In this document: in pieces, positions 41,124 to 50,396 of the stretch
How the letters are laid out: each line of letters opens with the position of its first letter
Numbering within the stretch: position 1 is the stretch's first letter
DNA from: a virus
IMG/VR virus record: IMGVR_UViG_3300021420_000022
Span: 28,393 to 92,392 of that record
Strand: one strand, 5' to 3'
Length of the DNA: 64,000 bases
Made by a program: the position numbers and the translations under genes
The notes under the pieces: model-generated
The model's database searches: none
Told to the model about the DNA's origin: nothing
Seen by the model: only the letters and a program-made list of their open reading frames with translations

Positions 41124-41648
41124 ATGGCGCATCCAGATAATACAACATGGCATCCAGGCGCAGTAGTTCCGTGCGGCACCGGACACAGTCAAGACTTGCA
41201 GGTTCATTACTACCCGTTGTTCCATATCGAGCCACTGTTCAAAGTGAAGTTGCTCAACCCGAAAGCCAAGGTGCCGACGAAAGCGTACGAAGGCGACCTC
41301 GGCTGGGATTTGTATTCAGTCGGTCCGTATTGTCTCTGGAAAGGTGTTATCACCATGATCCAGACCGGCATCGCGATTCAACCGCGCACGGGATACGGCT
41401 GGATCGTCAAGGATCGGTCGAGCATGGCGAAAGCCCAAGTGTTCACGCACGGCGGCGTTGGCGACAACGGCTACCGTGGCGAGATCACGGTTGGCCTTAC
41501 ATGCGAGGACCCGCAATATTACATCAACGAGGGCGACAAGATCGCCCAGATCGTTTTCGTTCCGATAGTTGAAGGAAAGCCGGAAGTTGTCGAAGAGCTG
41601 GACCCAAGTGAACGCGGCGCACGTAAGTGGGGATCAAGCGGACGATGA
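41124..41648 (+). CDS. dut: dUTPase
   Basis: 174 residues. Trimeric dUTPase motifs: GDLGWDLYSV (motif 1), DRSSMA (2), GGVGDNGYRGEI (3), GDKIAQIVFVPI (4) and a C-terminal RGARKWGSSGR corresponding to motif 5. It removes dUTP and yields dUMP. The first 50 residues are an extra extension. Confidence 0.9.
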   Translation: MAHPDNTTWHPGAVVPCGTGHSQDLQVHYYPLFHIEPLFKVKLLNPKAKVPTKAYEGDLGWDLYSVGPYCLWKGVITMIQTGIAIQPRTGYGWIVKDRSSMAKAQVFTHGGVGDNGYRGEITVGLTCEDPQYYINEGDKIAQIVFVPIVEGKPEVVEELDPSERGARKWGSSGR

Positions 41649-43918
41649 ATCCTGAGATCATAAAGCAACTCCGGAAGAAGCGTCTCTTCCTAGACTTTGA
41701 GTCACGGAGCTACGCGCCAATCAATGGGAAGTATTCCGTTGGTTTGTACAACTACATGGCGCATCCGACGACCGAGTTGCTGATGTGTGCGTACGCTTAT
41801 GGGGATTGTGACGACAAGCCGTTAGACGTAAAGCTGTGGCGCATGTGGACCGACGAGCCGATGCCCGACGATTTGCACGGCTGGCTCGAAGACGAGGGGG
41901 TAGACCTTGTTTCATTTAATTCTTCCTTTGAGAGATTCGGACTTTCCAAATCTGGCGTTACCTGCCCCACAGCTAGGTTCCAAGACCCCCAACCATCGGC
42001 TCGTATGCTCAGCCTACCAGCAGATTTGGATTTGGTCTCCGATATTCTTGGTCTGGACCGCGATCTGGGTAAAGATAAGCGAGGTGCGGCCTTAATCAAT
42101 CTGTTCTGCAAGCCTGTCATCAAGAAAGCTAAGAAGCCTACCAAGAAGAACCCTGCCGGAATTCCCGAACGAACATACTATAACGATTGGAACTCTCACC
42201 CGAAAGAGTGGGCCGAGTTTGCGGAGTACTGCAAGCAAGACGTGCGGGCCGAGCGTGAGGTTGCGCGCCGCGAGATTTTGTTAGGCGTGTTCCCGCTGCC
42301 CGAATTCGAGCGCGCCGTATGGTTATTCGATCAGAAAGTCAACGATCGTGGCATTCATGTCGACCGGCAGTTTGTTACGAACGGTCTCGCTCTCGGCATT
42401 CGCGCTAAGACTGAAACGAAGCGCGTGATGAATCAGTTGACCGGTCTGGAGAACTCGAATAGCCACGATCAACTTTTGCCGTGGGTGACAGCTCGCGGCT
42501 ATGATGATGATTCGTTGGAGAAGGACGCTGTAAAAACCGCGTTGAAGTTCAACACGAAGTTGACGCCTGAATGTCGAAAAATTCTGGAGCTAAGACTAAA
42601 TGCAAGTTCTACTACGTACACAAAATTGGCTGCTGTACTTCGGCAGCTTTGCGACGATGACAGGCTTCGAGGACAGTTTATTTATATGGGGTCGGCTCGT
42701 TGCGGGAGATGGTCGGGGAATGCTGTACAGATGCACAATATGGCCCGTCCCGAGCCTCTCTTCGAAGATGAGGAGATTGTTGATGAGGCCCGCGCACTCA
42801 TATTTCAGATGGGCTTTGACGGAATCATCAAGCGATTTGGAAAAGTTCTTCCGGGCGAAACAGATTACGGCTCTGTCCTTTCGACGATAAAGAACACGAT
42901 CCGAACGATGTTCGATGCGCCAGTCGGGAAACGCCTGAATGTATGCGATCTGAACGCTATCGAAACGCGTAACGCGGCGTACCTTTGTCAGTGCGAGCCG
43001 TTAAATCAGGTCTTCGTGCCTCGGCCCGGTAAGCCGAACGGCAACTGCCCATACTTGAGTTTCGCGGGCACGATGAACGGCATTCCGTACGACGTGCTTG
43101 AAACGGACTACCATAGCAAGGATAAAGCTATAAAGGCCGAAGCAAAGCGCAAGCGTCAAGTCGCGAAGCCAGCCGTGCTGGGTTGCGTGTATGAACTGGG
43201 TGGCGGGCGCGTCGAAACTGATCCGAAGACTAAGCGATTGCACAAGACCGGCCTGCTTGCTTACGCCGAGAAGATGGGGATCGATCTGAGTGAGAAGTTG
43301 TCTAACGACTCGGTGCGCGCCTTTCGAGAAGTCTACAAAGAGATCAAACAATCTTGGTACGATCTGAACAAAATCATTGAAGAGGTTCTTGCGGAAGGAA
43401 CTACTCGCGTCAAGCGTGAGTGGGGGCCGGGCGGCATCATCAAATTCGACAAGATTGTAATTCGAAAAGAAGGCTCTGTTCCAAAAGTCATTCTTCGCAT
43501 TCAGTTGCCATCTGGGCGCTACCTTCACTACTTCGATGCTCGCATCGAGATAATGAAGAAGCCGTGGAAGAACCACGAGACCGGCGAGGATGTCTACGGC
43601 CCAACGTTTGTGTATTCTGGGACGAATCAGGATACGCATCAATGGGGCAATCACATCACTAGCCACGGCGGAAAGGTTCTGGAGAACATAGATCAGGGCT
43701 GGTCGAGGGACGTTCTAGCCATCAAGTTGCTGTTGTTTGAAGCGTCCAACCTTTTCGTTGTCGGGCACGTACATGACGAGGGTATCGCCGAGACAGAGGA
43801 CGATCCGATAGCGCCCGGTCTGGCCGATATGGACGCGATCATGCGAATGCCGATAGATTGCGCGCCGGGTTTGTTGCTAGGTTGTGACGGATTCGAAGAC
43901 AAGTATTACCACAAATAA
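41645..43918 (+). CDS. family A DNA polymerase
   Basis: 757 residues from the ATG at 41645, overlapping the dUTPase stop. The exonuclease region shows FLDFESRS, DLVSFNSSFERFG and EYCKQDVRAEREV. Polymerase motifs: GSARCGRWSGNAVQMHNMAR, motif A NVCDLNAIETRNAAYL, the O-helix region KPAVLGCVYELGGG and motif C VGHVHDEGIAE. This is the replicative polymerase; motif A reads DLNAIETR rather than the usual DYSQIELR type. Confidence 0.92.
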   Translation: MNPEIIKQLRKKRLFLDFESRSYAPINGKYSVGLYNYMAHPTTELLMCAYAYGDCDDKPLDVKLWRMWTDEPMPDDLHGWLEDEGVDLVSFNSSFERFGLSKSGVTCPTARFQDPQPSARMLSLPADLDLVSDILGLDRDLGKDKRGAALINLFCKPVIKKAKKPTKKNPAGIPERTYYNDWNSHPKEWAEFAEYCKQDVRAEREVARREILLGVFPLPEFERAVWLFDQKVNDRGIHVDRQFVTNGLALGIRAKTETKRVMNQLTGLENSNSHDQLLPWVTARGYDDDSLEKDAVKTALKFNTKLTPECRKILELRLNASSTTYTKLAAVLRQLCDDDRLRGQFIYMGSARCGRWSGNAVQMHNMARPEPLFEDEEIVDEARALIFQMGFDGIIKRFGKVLPGETDYGSVLSTIKNTIRTMFDAPVGKRLNVCDLNAIETRNAAYLCQCEPLNQVFVPRPGKPNGNCPYLSFAGTMNGIPYDVLETDYHSKDKAIKAEAKRKRQVAKPAVLGCVYELGGGRVETDPKTKRLHKTGLLAYAEKMGIDLSEKLSNDSVRAFREVYKEIKQSWYDLNKIIEEVLAEGTTRVKREWGPGGIIKFDKIVIRKEGSVPKVILRIQLPSGRYLHYFDARIEIMKKPWKNHETGEDVYGPTFVYSGTNQDTHQWGNHITSHGGKVLENIDQGWSRDVLAIKLLLFEASNLFVVGHVHDEGIAETEDDPIAPGLADMDAIMRMPIDCAPGLLLGCDGFEDKYYHK

Positions 43919-43929
43919 TTGGAGGGAGT

Positions 43930-45093
43930 ATGTTTAAAAAGGTAAAACCTGTACAGTTGGAGTGGAGCAGCATCCTTGAGCAATTTCCGCACTGTGATCC
44001 GCGTATCTTGCATGCGCCGAGCGAGTGCAAATACTGCGACATGCATCTGGATTGGCAAGCTCTGCGGCAAGCGTGGGGAATTGCTTTCACGAATTACGAA
44101 CCTGAGGGAAATGAACTTCCCTGCCCAGCAAATCATGCTCGTGGGGAGAAAGGTGATTTTTGGCAGGGAAATGTTGCGAAGCCCAATAATTCTTTTGAAT
44201 TTGATATACCCGCTAACGCAACAATCACTGGTGTATCAGTCTCTGCAACAGTAAATCCGACAGAATTCGCAAATCCCGCGCTTGACGCAATCACGACGCA
44301 GCCGGTCGTGCTGCCGAATCCGGAGCCGTCCACGATTCTGCCATGTATCCAGAAGGATGCCCACCCACCGTTAACTGTTAGTCCTGAAACAGTACAGGAG
44401 CTACTAACAACGGAATTGAAATGCTTTCATAAATCTTCGAATGATCTGACTCCGGCCCAGATTTCCGCACAGGCCGCACTTACCGCAGTCAAACCAGCGG
44501 CTCTTGCGAGCGCCGCAAACGAAGCGTTTGTTGATATGGCCGCCCTCGCTGCAACGTTGCCGCCAGAGCATCCGTTAAACGCTATCGTGCCGCCGCCAGC
44601 TGAAGCACCAAAGAAACGCGCACGTAAGCCAAGTGAAGCTCAACAAACGGCGGGTAGCTCAATGGTAGAGCACTCGGTCGATAACCGAGAGGTTGCAGGT
44701 TCGATGCCTGCCCCGCCGACCACTTCTGTGTCGCCGAGCGCCGTCATTCCGGAAAGTCAGCCATCGACGACACTGCCTGCGCAGCCTGTTGAGCCGCCAA
44801 AAGTCGAGAAGTTGTTGAACCCGGAGCAAGAGAAAGAGATAAAGGAACGACTGGCGAAGTACCGCAATGAGATTCTGCCAACCGGGGGGATGGTCCCAGT
44901 TGATCAGGTTGGCGGCGTCGAAATTCAGCTTCGCAAATACGTCGCGCAGTTCTGTCCGGCCAAGCCGAGCAGCAAAACATGGGGATACGATGACTGGAAG
45001 AACTTCGTAGGCTTCTTTGACAACATGGTTGCGACAGTTGGCGCTGCTGGACTCGTGCAGCATATTCAACGGAAGATTGGGATAGCAAAATAA
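43930..45093 (+). CDS. two-domain protein with a tRNA gene in its linker
   Basis: 387 residues. N-terminal zinc-like part (ECKYCDMHLDWQ, CPANH), a long Pro/Ala linker, and a C-terminal helical domain from KVEKLLNPEQEKEIKERL to IGIAK. Residues about 241-265 (GSSMVEHSVDNREVAGSM) are the translation of a complete tRNA gene on the same strand. The tRNA is 75 bases, so it keeps frame, and Pro-rich linker continues on both sides. Located between polymerase and helicase; function unknown. Confidence 0.7.
   Translation: MFKKVKPVQLEWSSILEQFPHCDPRILHAPSECKYCDMHLDWQALRQAWGIAFTNYEPEGNELPCPANHARGEKGDFWQGNVAKPNNSFEFDIPANATITGVSVSATVNPTEFANPALDAITTQPVVLPNPEPSTILPCIQKDAHPPLTVSPETVQELLTTELKCFHKSSNDLTPAQISAQAALTAVKPAALASAANEAFVDMAALAATLPPEHPLNAIVPPPAEAPKKRARKPSEAQQTAGSSMVEHSVDNREVAGSMPAPPTTSVSPSAVIPESQPSTTLPAQPVEPPKVEKLLNPEQEKEIKERLAKYRNEILPTGGMVPVDQVGGVEIQLRKYVAQFCPAKPSSKTWGYDDWKNFVGFFDNMVATVGAAGLVQHIQRKIGIAK
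44648..44722 (+). tRNA. tRNA-Ile(GAT)-like, encoded CCA, inside a CDS
   Basis: Acceptor CGGCGGG pairs perfectly with CCCGCCG; D arm GCTC/GAGC; anticodon stem CTCGG/CCGAG with loop TCGATAA (anticodon GAT); variable AGGTT; T arm GCAGG-TTCGATG-CCTGC; discriminator A and CCA at 44720-44722. All stems are fully paired. Odd: position 33, before the anticodon, is C instead of the near-universal U. Confidence 0.88.
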
Positions 45094-46769
45094 TGGCTAA
45101 CTGCTTCATCGGAAACTACGGCCCGGATGCCGATCAACTCGTCTGCATAAACGCAGTCGAGGGGACTTATAATGTGGTCGCCGGGCCGGGGTCGGGAAAG
45201 ACCGCGACGTTGCTCCAGCGCTGGGTCAACATGCTGATGAATGGCATCGACCCCAAGAATACGCTAAATGTGACGTTCACTCACGAGGCGGCGGAAGAGA
45301 TGGTAAAGCGCCTCGGTTTCGCGGACACGGCGTCGATCTTCCGGACGTTCCACAGTTACGCTCTGGAGATCGTTCGCAAAGAGCGCGCCTGTCTGCCGTT
45401 CAAGACAACCGACGATGTCCTGCCGTTCTCTGGTGAGGACTATCAACTTTTGTTCGAGCTGGTCAAGACCTACCGCGCTGGAGTCAAAAATTTCCGCACC
45501 CTCAAGGACCATATCGTGGAGTGGAAGTGCGCGGACGTTTCCCCAGAGCAGGCTATAGACGAGACCCTTGGCTTAGAGCGATACTATGGGATGGCGTACC
45601 GCGATTACGAACGAAAGTGCCGCGAGCAAGGCTGGCTCGACTTCGACTCGCTGATGCATGAGACCGTTAATTTACTCGAACGCAATGACGACGTGAGGCA
45701 ACGATGGCAACGAGAATACATAGCCGTGGACGAGTGCCAGGACACGAATACCCTTCAATTTCGTTTCTTGCAGCTGTTATTCAAGAAGAACATCTTCGCG
45801 GTCGGCGACGAAAATCAGCTCGTGTACGAGTGGCGAAACGCGCAGGCCGGAAGTCTGTCAAATTTCGAGCAAAAGTTTCCCGGCTCGCAGAAGTTGTACT
45901 TAGGCCGGAATTATCGGAGCACCGGGGCGATAGTAAAATTCTTAAAGCGGATTCTGCCTGTAGACAACGGCCTCGGTTCACGTATGATGACAACGAACCC
46001 GTATGGCGAGGACCCGGTTATCACACGATATAGCGACGAGCTCGAAGAGGCTCAGCAAGTTATCGCATCGATCAAAGAGCCCGGCAAGACGGCGATACTG
46101 GCGCGCACGAACCGTCAGCTTTTCGAGTACCAGAAGATACTGACGAAGCAGGGCCAGAAGTACCGTATTCTCGGGAAGAAAGACTACTGGGAGCAGAACG
46201 AAGTGCGAGCCCTCCTCCGGCTGGCGAAAGACGATCTGAGCCTCCGGCCTGCTCACGAGGTGCTCGCTAGGATCATTGAGCGGGAGAGATTCTTCGATAA
46301 GTATCGCTACGCGCAGAACCCGATGGAGTCGAGCCCGGTCGAGAACCTGAACGACATCGTCAAGATGGCGGCGACCGAATCCCGGTCGAAGACGGGTGAA
46401 GTCAAATGGTCTGGGCGCGGATCGATCAGCGAATTCTTGGCTTATCTACGGCGTCTGACTTACGGGCGCAAAGGTAAGAACGGAGAGGCTGTCACGCTCG
46501 CTACAGTCCATCAGGCCAAAGGCCACGAGTGGGATTACGTCTACGTGATCGGTGTGAATCAGAAGAAAATGCCACACAAAGACGGAGAACTTCCGGAAGA
46601 GCGACGCATCTTCTACGTCGCGGCATCCCGCCCAGCGAAGGAGTTGCATTTCAGCTATACTGGTCAGCGCAGTCAGTTCTGGCCGGAAGAATACCCGAGT
46701 CGGATGTACGTCGGCCCAGCAATGGGGAACACGGAGGAGACAGATGGCGTTTCTCTACATCAACAGTAA
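45093..46769 (+). CDS. UvrD/PcrA-like superfamily 1 helicase
   Basis: 558 residues. Walker A AGPGSGKTA at 30-38, TFTHEAAEEM (Ia), VDECQDTN (II), GDENQLVYEWRNA (III), LGRNYRST (IV), TLATVHQAKGHEWDYVYV (V) and ERRIFYVAASRPAKEL (VI). Acts 3'-5' on DNA in replication or repair. Starts in the stop of the previous gene and overlaps the nuclease gene by 26 bases, so the two are likely to work together. Confidence 0.92.
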   Translation: MANCFIGNYGPDADQLVCINAVEGTYNVVAGPGSGKTATLLQRWVNMLMNGIDPKNTLNVTFTHEAAEEMVKRLGFADTASIFRTFHSYALEIVRKERACLPFKTTDDVLPFSGEDYQLLFELVKTYRAGVKNFRTLKDHIVEWKCADVSPEQAIDETLGLERYYGMAYRDYERKCREQGWLDFDSLMHETVNLLERNDDVRQRWQREYIAVDECQDTNTLQFRFLQLLFKKNIFAVGDENQLVYEWRNAQAGSLSNFEQKFPGSQKLYLGRNYRSTGAIVKFLKRILPVDNGLGSRMMTTNPYGEDPVITRYSDELEEAQQVIASIKEPGKTAILARTNRQLFEYQKILTKQGQKYRILGKKDYWEQNEVRALLRLAKDDLSLRPAHEVLARIIERERFFDKYRYAQNPMESSPVENLNDIVKMAATESRSKTGEVKWSGRGSISEFLAYLRRLTYGRKGKNGEAVTLATVHQAKGHEWDYVYVIGVNQKKMPHKDGELPEERRIFYVAASRPAKELHFSYTGQRSQFWPEEYPSRMYVGPAMGNTEETDGVSLHQQ

Positions 46770-47958
46770 GGGCACACCGTGGCGGAAGCATTCATACAGT
46801 GCAGGCACCGACTTCGATGCGTGCCCCTACAAGTACTTCCTACGTCGTGTGCAAGGTTGGAAAGAGCGGGATAATAAGGCGCGACTGCTATTTGGTAAGG
46901 CTCTTGAACTTGCTGTTCAGTTCTATCACGAGCACGACGGGCAGGGCGCTCGCGATGAGTTTCATCGGCTCTGGTCGATTTTCAAGGAGCGAAATGATAT
47001 CCAATACACAAAAACTGAAAAGGATTGGGCCACGCTCGACATGGATGGGGACGACTTGCTTCGACTGTATGCAATTAAACTTCCCTCCCTGCCGATACCA
47101 CTTAGAGGCCAAATTGTCTTTCAACGAGAAGTCAAAAAAGAAGTCTTCCCTGGCGACCCCAACTACGGCGATATAGTCGACGCCGGAATCTGCGACATGA
47201 TATGCTGGGTCGACCCGCATCATCCGAAGTTGCCGCGTATCGACTGGAAGCCAGAGTACGGCTTGCTACGCCCGTTGATTGTCGACATGAAGACTTCCGG
47301 TCGTCCGTATCCTGAGGAGCAAGGCATGGCGGCGTTCGACGAACAGCTGCGGCGGTATAGCTGGCTCAGCGGGATTCACGATGTGGCCTTCTCAGTCTTC
47401 GTCAAAGCTGGACGAAAGCTGCAGAAAGGTTCGCGCTTGACATTGCTCGAAGATTGTGGTACATTTAAAGCAGGAGATGAGGCTATAGTCGCCAAGACTG
47501 ATGGTGAGCACTGCTGGATCGTGGCGCACGAATTTATGCTCGATCAGATGGACGCCGCGCAAGGCGAGAAAAAGGACAAAAATGGCACGCTCAAAACCGA
47601 TCAAACAAACGCGGCTAAAGACCGTGCAATGGACTGGCTTCAGCATAACGGATGCCGTGTTCCAAATACAGCAACTACTCGACAACGAGTACAATTTAAT
47701 GCAGGATTGGTCACGACTGAATCTCAACTCGATGCTGGGCAAGCATGCGCGAACCAAATCGTCGGAATAGTCAACGCATGGAAGACCAAGAAGTGGCCGA
47801 ACAAGTTTGGCGTGCGGTTCCCTCACGACAACCGGTCCGACCCATATTTTCAGGCTTTTGTTCTGAAGGACGAAGTATTTCGGAATGCGAATTTTGTAAA
47901 AACCGACGAGGAGACAATGGAAGACCTTTTCGCGGACGAAAGTGAGGCCGAGGAATGA
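46744..47958 (+). CDS. Cas4/RecB-like PD-(D/E)XK nuclease
   Basis: 404 residues. YSAGTDFDACPYKYFLRRV is the Cas4/RecB-like N-terminal Cys motif, FGKALELAVQFYHE the His-helix, DAGICDMICWV the D, LIVDMKTSGRPY the DxK pair and DEQLRRYSWL the QxxxY helix. A short insert near 240-260 (GTFKAGDEAIVAKTDG) looks like a small beta domain. Coupled to the SF1 helicase, it recalls AddAB/RecB-type DNA end processing. Confidence 0.85.
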   Translation: MAFLYINSKGTPWRKHSYSAGTDFDACPYKYFLRRVQGWKERDNKARLLFGKALELAVQFYHEHDGQGARDEFHRLWSIFKERNDIQYTKTEKDWATLDMDGDDLLRLYAIKLPSLPIPLRGQIVFQREVKKEVFPGDPNYGDIVDAGICDMICWVDPHHPKLPRIDWKPEYGLLRPLIVDMKTSGRPYPEEQGMAAFDEQLRRYSWLSGIHDVAFSVFVKAGRKLQKGSRLTLLEDCGTFKAGDEAIVAKTDGEHCWIVAHEFMLDQMDAAQGEKKDKNGTLKTDQTNAAKDRAMDWLQHNGCRVPNTATTRQRVQFNAGLVTTESQLDAGQACANQIVGIVNAWKTKKWPNKFGVRFPHDNRSDPYFQAFVLKDEVFRNANFVKTDEETMEDLFADESEAEE

Positions 47959-48215
47959 GTGACTCAATGAGCAATCCGGACGTGACGAATACGAGCAAGG
48001 CATACTGGGAGAAAGTTCTCAGAAACCATAACCTTGACATGAGCCGAGGTCGCCGTCGCATCGATGAAATTGCTGAGCAAGCGTACTGCGCGGAAATGGC
48101 GGATCGACTAAGGGATGAGGGGCGAGAACTGCCTACCATAATTGAACTCCGCAATCGCGACGGTTTTCGTCTTGACAATCTCGACGAAATCGACGGCGTA
48201 GTTGACGATGAGTAA
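47955..48215 (+). CDS. hypothetical protein
   Basis: 86 residues, MSDSMSNPDVTNTSKAYW, helical, acidic end. ATGA-coupled. Not recognised. Confidence 0.55.
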   Translation: MSDSMSNPDVTNTSKAYWEKVLRNHNLDMSRGRRRIDEIAEQAYCAEMADRLRDEGRELPTIIELRNRDGFRLDNLDEIDGVVDDE

Positions 48216-48705
48216 AGACGGCGGAAGCTATAACAAACTCAAAGAAAATCTTCCGGCCATCAATACGAAACTCGCGAAGTTCTTTGATAGTGACGATCCG
48301 ATTCGCATGGGTCTAGCGTATCACGGACTGCCGCGTAGCGGCGGGAAACGAGGGAGCCGTCAACGACCCGCATGGACAAATAGCACTAAGACAATTCAAA
48401 AGGTTATTCGGCAAGCATTTCCGCATTTTGAAACTAACAATGAACAGAGGATACTGGCCGCTCGCTGGGCGCGGGTCATTTACCTTTATTTTTTAGCCGG
48501 GCACACTTACGGTCAAATTTCGGAAGAGATGGGCTTGCATTCAAACTCAAAAACTCGACCGTACGCCATCGTCGAAGGGATTATCGAGCGTATTTATCGC
48601 GTAGGTAACGGATTTAACGGTGAAGGACAATTGAGAAAAAAGCGCGGTCGTCGATTAAAAATTCGCGTTGTAACTCCCGCATCTATTAGTGAGACCAAAC
48701 CATGA
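48208..48705 (+). CDS. HTH protein, sigma region 4-like
   Basis: 165 residues from the ATG at 48208. WARVIYLYFLAGHTYGQISE continuing EEMGLHSNSKTRPYAI reads as a helix-turn-helix like sigma-70 region 4. The C-terminal KIRVVTPASI is produced by the dispersed 30-base element. Might be a transcription factor for late genes. Confidence 0.55.
   Translation: MSKDGGSYNKLKENLPAINTKLAKFFDSDDPIRMGLAYHGLPRSGGKRGSRQRPAWTNSTKTIQKVIRQAFPHFETNNEQRILAARWARVIYLYFLAGHTYGQISEEMGLHSNSKTRPYAIVEGIIERIYRVGNGFNGEGQLRKKRGRRLKIRVVTPASISETKP
48660..48689 (+). repeat. dispersed element, copy C
   Basis: Thirty bases match copies A and B with one change (CCCGC for CCGGC). It ends 12 bases before the ATG of the next gene, as copy B does. 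Confidence 0.8.
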
Positions 48706-49649
48706 TCGATTTGTCCCAGGACGAAGTAAGTCGTGACCAGACGGTCAAGCTGCACTATTGCTTTAAGCAGCACCTCGGGGAGCAGTTAGACCCAGCTAAG
48801 TGCAGCTGCCGCAAGTGGGTTACGTACGAAGAGGCCGAGCAGAAGATTGCTGACGGGGAGGCCGACTGGTTGATCCTTAGTCGAACTCGGGTCGACACCC
48901 CAGAGGACGCGAAGCGGTTCAGCCTCGAACGCGGTCGGTTTAATCCTGACTTGCTCGCCCTTAGCAACAAGAACTTCATGAAAGTCTGCCCGGTTTGCGT
49001 TAAGCTGACCGAGACCGGTCGACAGCTCTGTAAGAACTGCCACGGGCGCGGCCTCGAAGCGGTTGAGGTTTTCTGGGAAGAACTGAGCCGCTGGCAGCTC
49101 CCCGAGCCCGGCGGCACTATCGTCATGGTCGCTAATGCTGACGATGAGGGGAAGTTTAACCTCGCGTTGCACAAGAAGACTCCGCGAGTCGCCACTTTGG
49201 AGGGTCCGAATCCGCGCTCGGGGCCGGATCGGCTAGGTCAGATATTTCGCGCAGCAGCCTCGTGGCATCATGATGCGAAAGGACAATGGGCTCAAAGTTC
49301 GGACAGCTACGACGCGGGCCGTGTTGAGGACTATGGCCTGATCAATCTGCTGGAACTGTTTGGGAAGCCGCAAAATGCAGCTCTGAAAGATAAGACTATC
49401 GAGCTGACTGACTCGAAGACGAAGATTTCGTCAGTCTACAGGCTGGCAGCAACTAAGCAAGGAAAGTGGTACTGGAAAAAAGTTGTCGACGGCGAAGGCC
49501 GAACTTCCGAGCCTGACGTTCATCTAACTGTTCGTGATGACGGAAGGGTGTTTCACAAAGGCGAGCAAGCATGGTGGCTCAAGGGCAGGAGGATTCACGA
49601 TAAGGACTGCCAGTGTCGAGCATGCGACTGGGGATGCGCAATTGTATAG
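48702..49649 (+). CDS. zinc-site protein
   Basis: 315 residues. Metal motifs CSCRKW, VCPVC, CKNCHGRG and a C-terminal CQCRACDWGCAIV. The middle has KIEL-type beta segments and GKWYWKKVVDGEG. DnaJ-type zinc-finger spacing in the middle (CPVC...CKNCHGRG). Function unknown. Confidence 0.6.
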   Translation: MIDLSQDEVSRDQTVKLHYCFKQHLGEQLDPAKCSCRKWVTYEEAEQKIADGEADWLILSRTRVDTPEDAKRFSLERGRFNPDLLALSNKNFMKVCPVCVKLTETGRQLCKNCHGRGLEAVEVFWEELSRWQLPEPGGTIVMVANADDEGKFNLALHKKTPRVATLEGPNPRSGPDRLGQIFRAAASWHHDAKGQWAQSSDSYDAGRVEDYGLINLLELFGKPQNAALKDKTIELTDSKTKISSVYRLAATKQGKWYWKKVVDGEGRTSEPDVHLTVRDDGRVFHKGEQAWWLKGRRIHDKDCQCRACDWGCAIV

Positions 49650-49857
49650 CCAAACGAAATGCCCGTTCACCGGGTTGCGGAAGTTTGAATGCGCCCATTG
49701 CCGTCCGTCAACGTCGCTAGCTGAGGCCGCCGCGTACGACGCCGCCCATCCAGAATTTTTGGATGTTTTAGTTGACGAAGACGGTCAAGAATACGTAGAA
49801 TATTATACGTACGACAATATGTCTGGAATTTCATGCAGCAAGAAAGGATTACAATGA
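49642..49857 (+). CDS. small zinc-site protein
   Basis: 71 residues from TTG at 49642, eight bases into the overlap with the previous stop; GGGGA precedes it. KCPFTGLRKFECAHCRP then an acidic body. A longer upstream frame lies wholly inside the previous gene and is unlikely. Confidence 0.5.
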   Translation: MYSQTKCPFTGLRKFECAHCRPSTSLAEAAAYDAAHPEFLDVLVDEDGQEYVEYYTYDNMSGISCSKKGLQ

Positions 49858-50396
49858 TCGAGACACCATTTGACGATGTCGTGAATGATCAGAATTCTGT
49901 AGCCCCAGAAGCAGTTGAGAAGTTGAACCAACAGTTCGAACTTGCTGAAGCCGCCGAGAGATTTCGGAAGGAATTTGCTGAGCGCAGTTTTAGTGAGCGC
50001 CACGAAGAGTTCGGCAAGATGATCAACTGCCGTTTGTGTGGCCGTCGCCATCGTGAAGACGATCCTCTCTTTAAAGAGAGCACCGCTCACGGTCCGCAGA
50101 AGTTTGTCACCTTTCCGTCGCGCCATATCGCGTTCAAAAAGCAGCGCGTCAACCCCCACCACAATGATCGGATTCGCCGATTCGCATACCTAACTACTAA
50201 AATTTTCACCGAAGATATCGCCCCGTACTTCAACCCGTCGACCGATGAGGAGAAGGACTACTTGGTGCGTCGGGCTCAACGTAAGGCCGCGCACATTCTG
50301 CGCAAATTCTGGATCGCGCCTCGGTTGGCGCGCAAGCATATGCAGGATGTCTCTCGCCGCATCAATCGCGGTCTGCTGCCGGGAGGATCACGATGA
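49854..50396 (+). CDS. hypothetical protein
   Basis: 180 residues from the ATG at 49854 (ATGA with the previous stop). CRLCGRRHREDDPLF gives a CxxC...H site; remainder basic and helical. Not recognised. Confidence 0.6.
   Translation: MIETPFDDVVNDQNSVAPEAVEKLNQQFELAEAAERFRKEFAERSFSERHEEFGKMINCRLCGRRHREDDPLFKESTAHGPQKFVTFPSRHIAFKKQRVNPHHNDRIRRFAYLTTKIFTEDIAPYFNPSTDEEKDYLVRRAQRKAAHILRKFWIAPRLARKHMQDVSRRINRGLLPGGSR

Noticed and set aside
33800-43918. Z-genome (2-aminoadenine) replication set
   Set aside because: A dATP/dGTP diphosphohydrolase-like gene and a family A polymerase are present but no PurZ-like gene is.
47434-47470. TTGACA-N17-TACATT promoter inside the nuclease gene
   Set aside because: It is within a coding stretch of the Cas4/RecB-like gene, and no gene start with a good ribosome site follows. 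Chance match is likely.
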